From the NCBI GenBank assembly GCA_021820445.1, contig JAKADN010000001.1:62001-126000 (forward strand): a stretch of 64,000 nt of DNA. The letters run 5' to 3'. The notes below the pieces were generated by a model that searched no databases, was not told the DNA's origin, and worked only from the letters and a program-made list of their open reading frames with translations. The position numbers and the translations under genes are program-made. Source of the stretch: Nitrospirota bacterium (GTDB lineage Bacteria; Nitrospirota; Leptospirillia; Leptospirillales; Leptospirillaceae). This document shows, piece by piece, positions 63,644 through 64,000 of this stretch (its first letter is position 1; every line of letters starts with the position of its first letter).

Positions 63644-64000
63644 ACTCTCTCTGGTGATGAGTCTCCTGGAACTCTGCGAGGACGAGGCATCCCGGGGAGG
63701 ATTTGAACGGATCGATCGGATTGTCCTGGAGGTGGGGGCGCTTTCGGGGGTCTCGGTTCCCGCCCTGACCTTCAGCTTCGAATCTGCCGTCCTGGGAACG
63801 GTCTCGGAATTTGCCGAACTCGAGATCCGGGAGATTCCCGGAACCGGGTGGTGCTTTCACTGCGAAAAGACAGTGTCTCTGCAAGACCCCTTGCGGAGCT
63901 GTCCCGGATGCGGGGGCTCCGGGGTTCTTCCCACGGGAGGGATGGAGTTCCGTCTTTGCGAGCTGATCGTGCGCGACGACCGGTCCGGGAAAATACCGGA
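63636..64000 (+). CDS. hypA: Hydrogenase nickel incorporation protein HypA (3' end outside window)
   Basis: Starts MHELSLVMSLLELCEDEA at ATG 63636, overlapping the HupK stop by 8 bases. His2 is the essential nickel ligand of HypA. The zinc site is visible as GWCFHCEK and RSCPGCGG (two CxxC). The reading frame remains open to base 64000 (121 codons), so only the extreme C-terminus is missing. It was not in the ORF track because the stop lies beyond the window. Confidence 0.9.
   Translation, partial: MHELSLVMSLLELCEDEASRGGFERIDRIVLEVGALSGVSVPALTFSFESAVLGTVSEFAELEIREIPGTGWCFHCEKTVSLQDPLRSCPGCGGSGVLPTGGMEFRLCELIVRDDRSGKIP

Overview
The window is dense, high-GC bacterial DNA (about 60 percent GC by eye) from a Gram-negative organism. 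Outer-membrane lipid-transport genes (MCE/Mla), lipoprotein signals, a ResB/CcsA (System II) cytochrome c maturation cluster and a Tat-exported O2-tolerant [NiFe] hydrogenase suggest an aerobic or microaerobic chemolithotroph. The gene content and protein style fit the Nitrospirota, most likely a Leptospirillum-like acidophile. That placement is inferred from recognition alone; no rRNA gene lies in the window. No tRNA or rRNA genes, CRISPR arrays, prophages or intact insertion sequences were seen.

Layout. 1-3.2 kb: the 3' end of an MFS transporter, then an accessory patch with two decayed VapBC toxin-antitoxin loci (antitoxins intact, toxins broken) on either side of a methyltransferase-like gene. 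3.4-14.4 kb (minus strand): a tightly overlapped trehalose/glycogen operon, treZ-treY-(TreS-like pseudoenzyme)-treS-glgX-secreted protein. 14.5-20.9 kb (plus): DUF255 thioredoxin-fold protein, esterase, secreted protein, def, fmt, htpX, rpe. 21-27 kb: RDD protein and the cell-shape cluster mreB-mreC-mreD-mrdA-rodA. 27-32.8 kb: RNase G, a lone CcmI-tail-like lipoprotein, a FolB-like aldolase, a membrane protein, a ferredoxin and a B12-type radical SAM protein. 32.8-40.3 kb: rplM-rpsI, argC-argJ, rpsB-tsf-pyrH-frr and alr. 40.3-43.5 kb: an MlaE/F/D-type lipid transporter. 43.6-50.6 kb: resB, ccsA, two TlpA-like thioredoxins, ccdA, a geranylgeranyl-reductase-like flavoprotein and a site-2 protease. 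50.5-54.8 kb (minus): priA, nrdR, glyA, rpiB. 55-56.8 kb: an FnIII-like lipoprotein and two tandem thymidylate-kinase-like genes. 57.1-64 kb: a group 1d-type hydrogenase operon, hyaA-hyaB-hyaC-hyaD-hypC-hyaF/hupH-hupK-hypA, cut by the window end.

How the genes work together. TreY and TreZ release trehalose from the ends of maltodextrins, GlgX debranches glycogen to feed them, and TreS interconverts maltose and trehalose. The extra TreS copy has lost the GH13 nucleophile and other active-site residues, so it is probably non-catalytic; it is the most unusual item here. The Mre/PBP2/RodA set builds the lateral wall. ResB/CcsA, the TlpA-like proteins and CcdA assemble periplasmic c-type cytochromes. 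The hydrogenase feeds electrons from H2 through a cytochrome b into the quinone pool, and its accessory genes are in the same operon.
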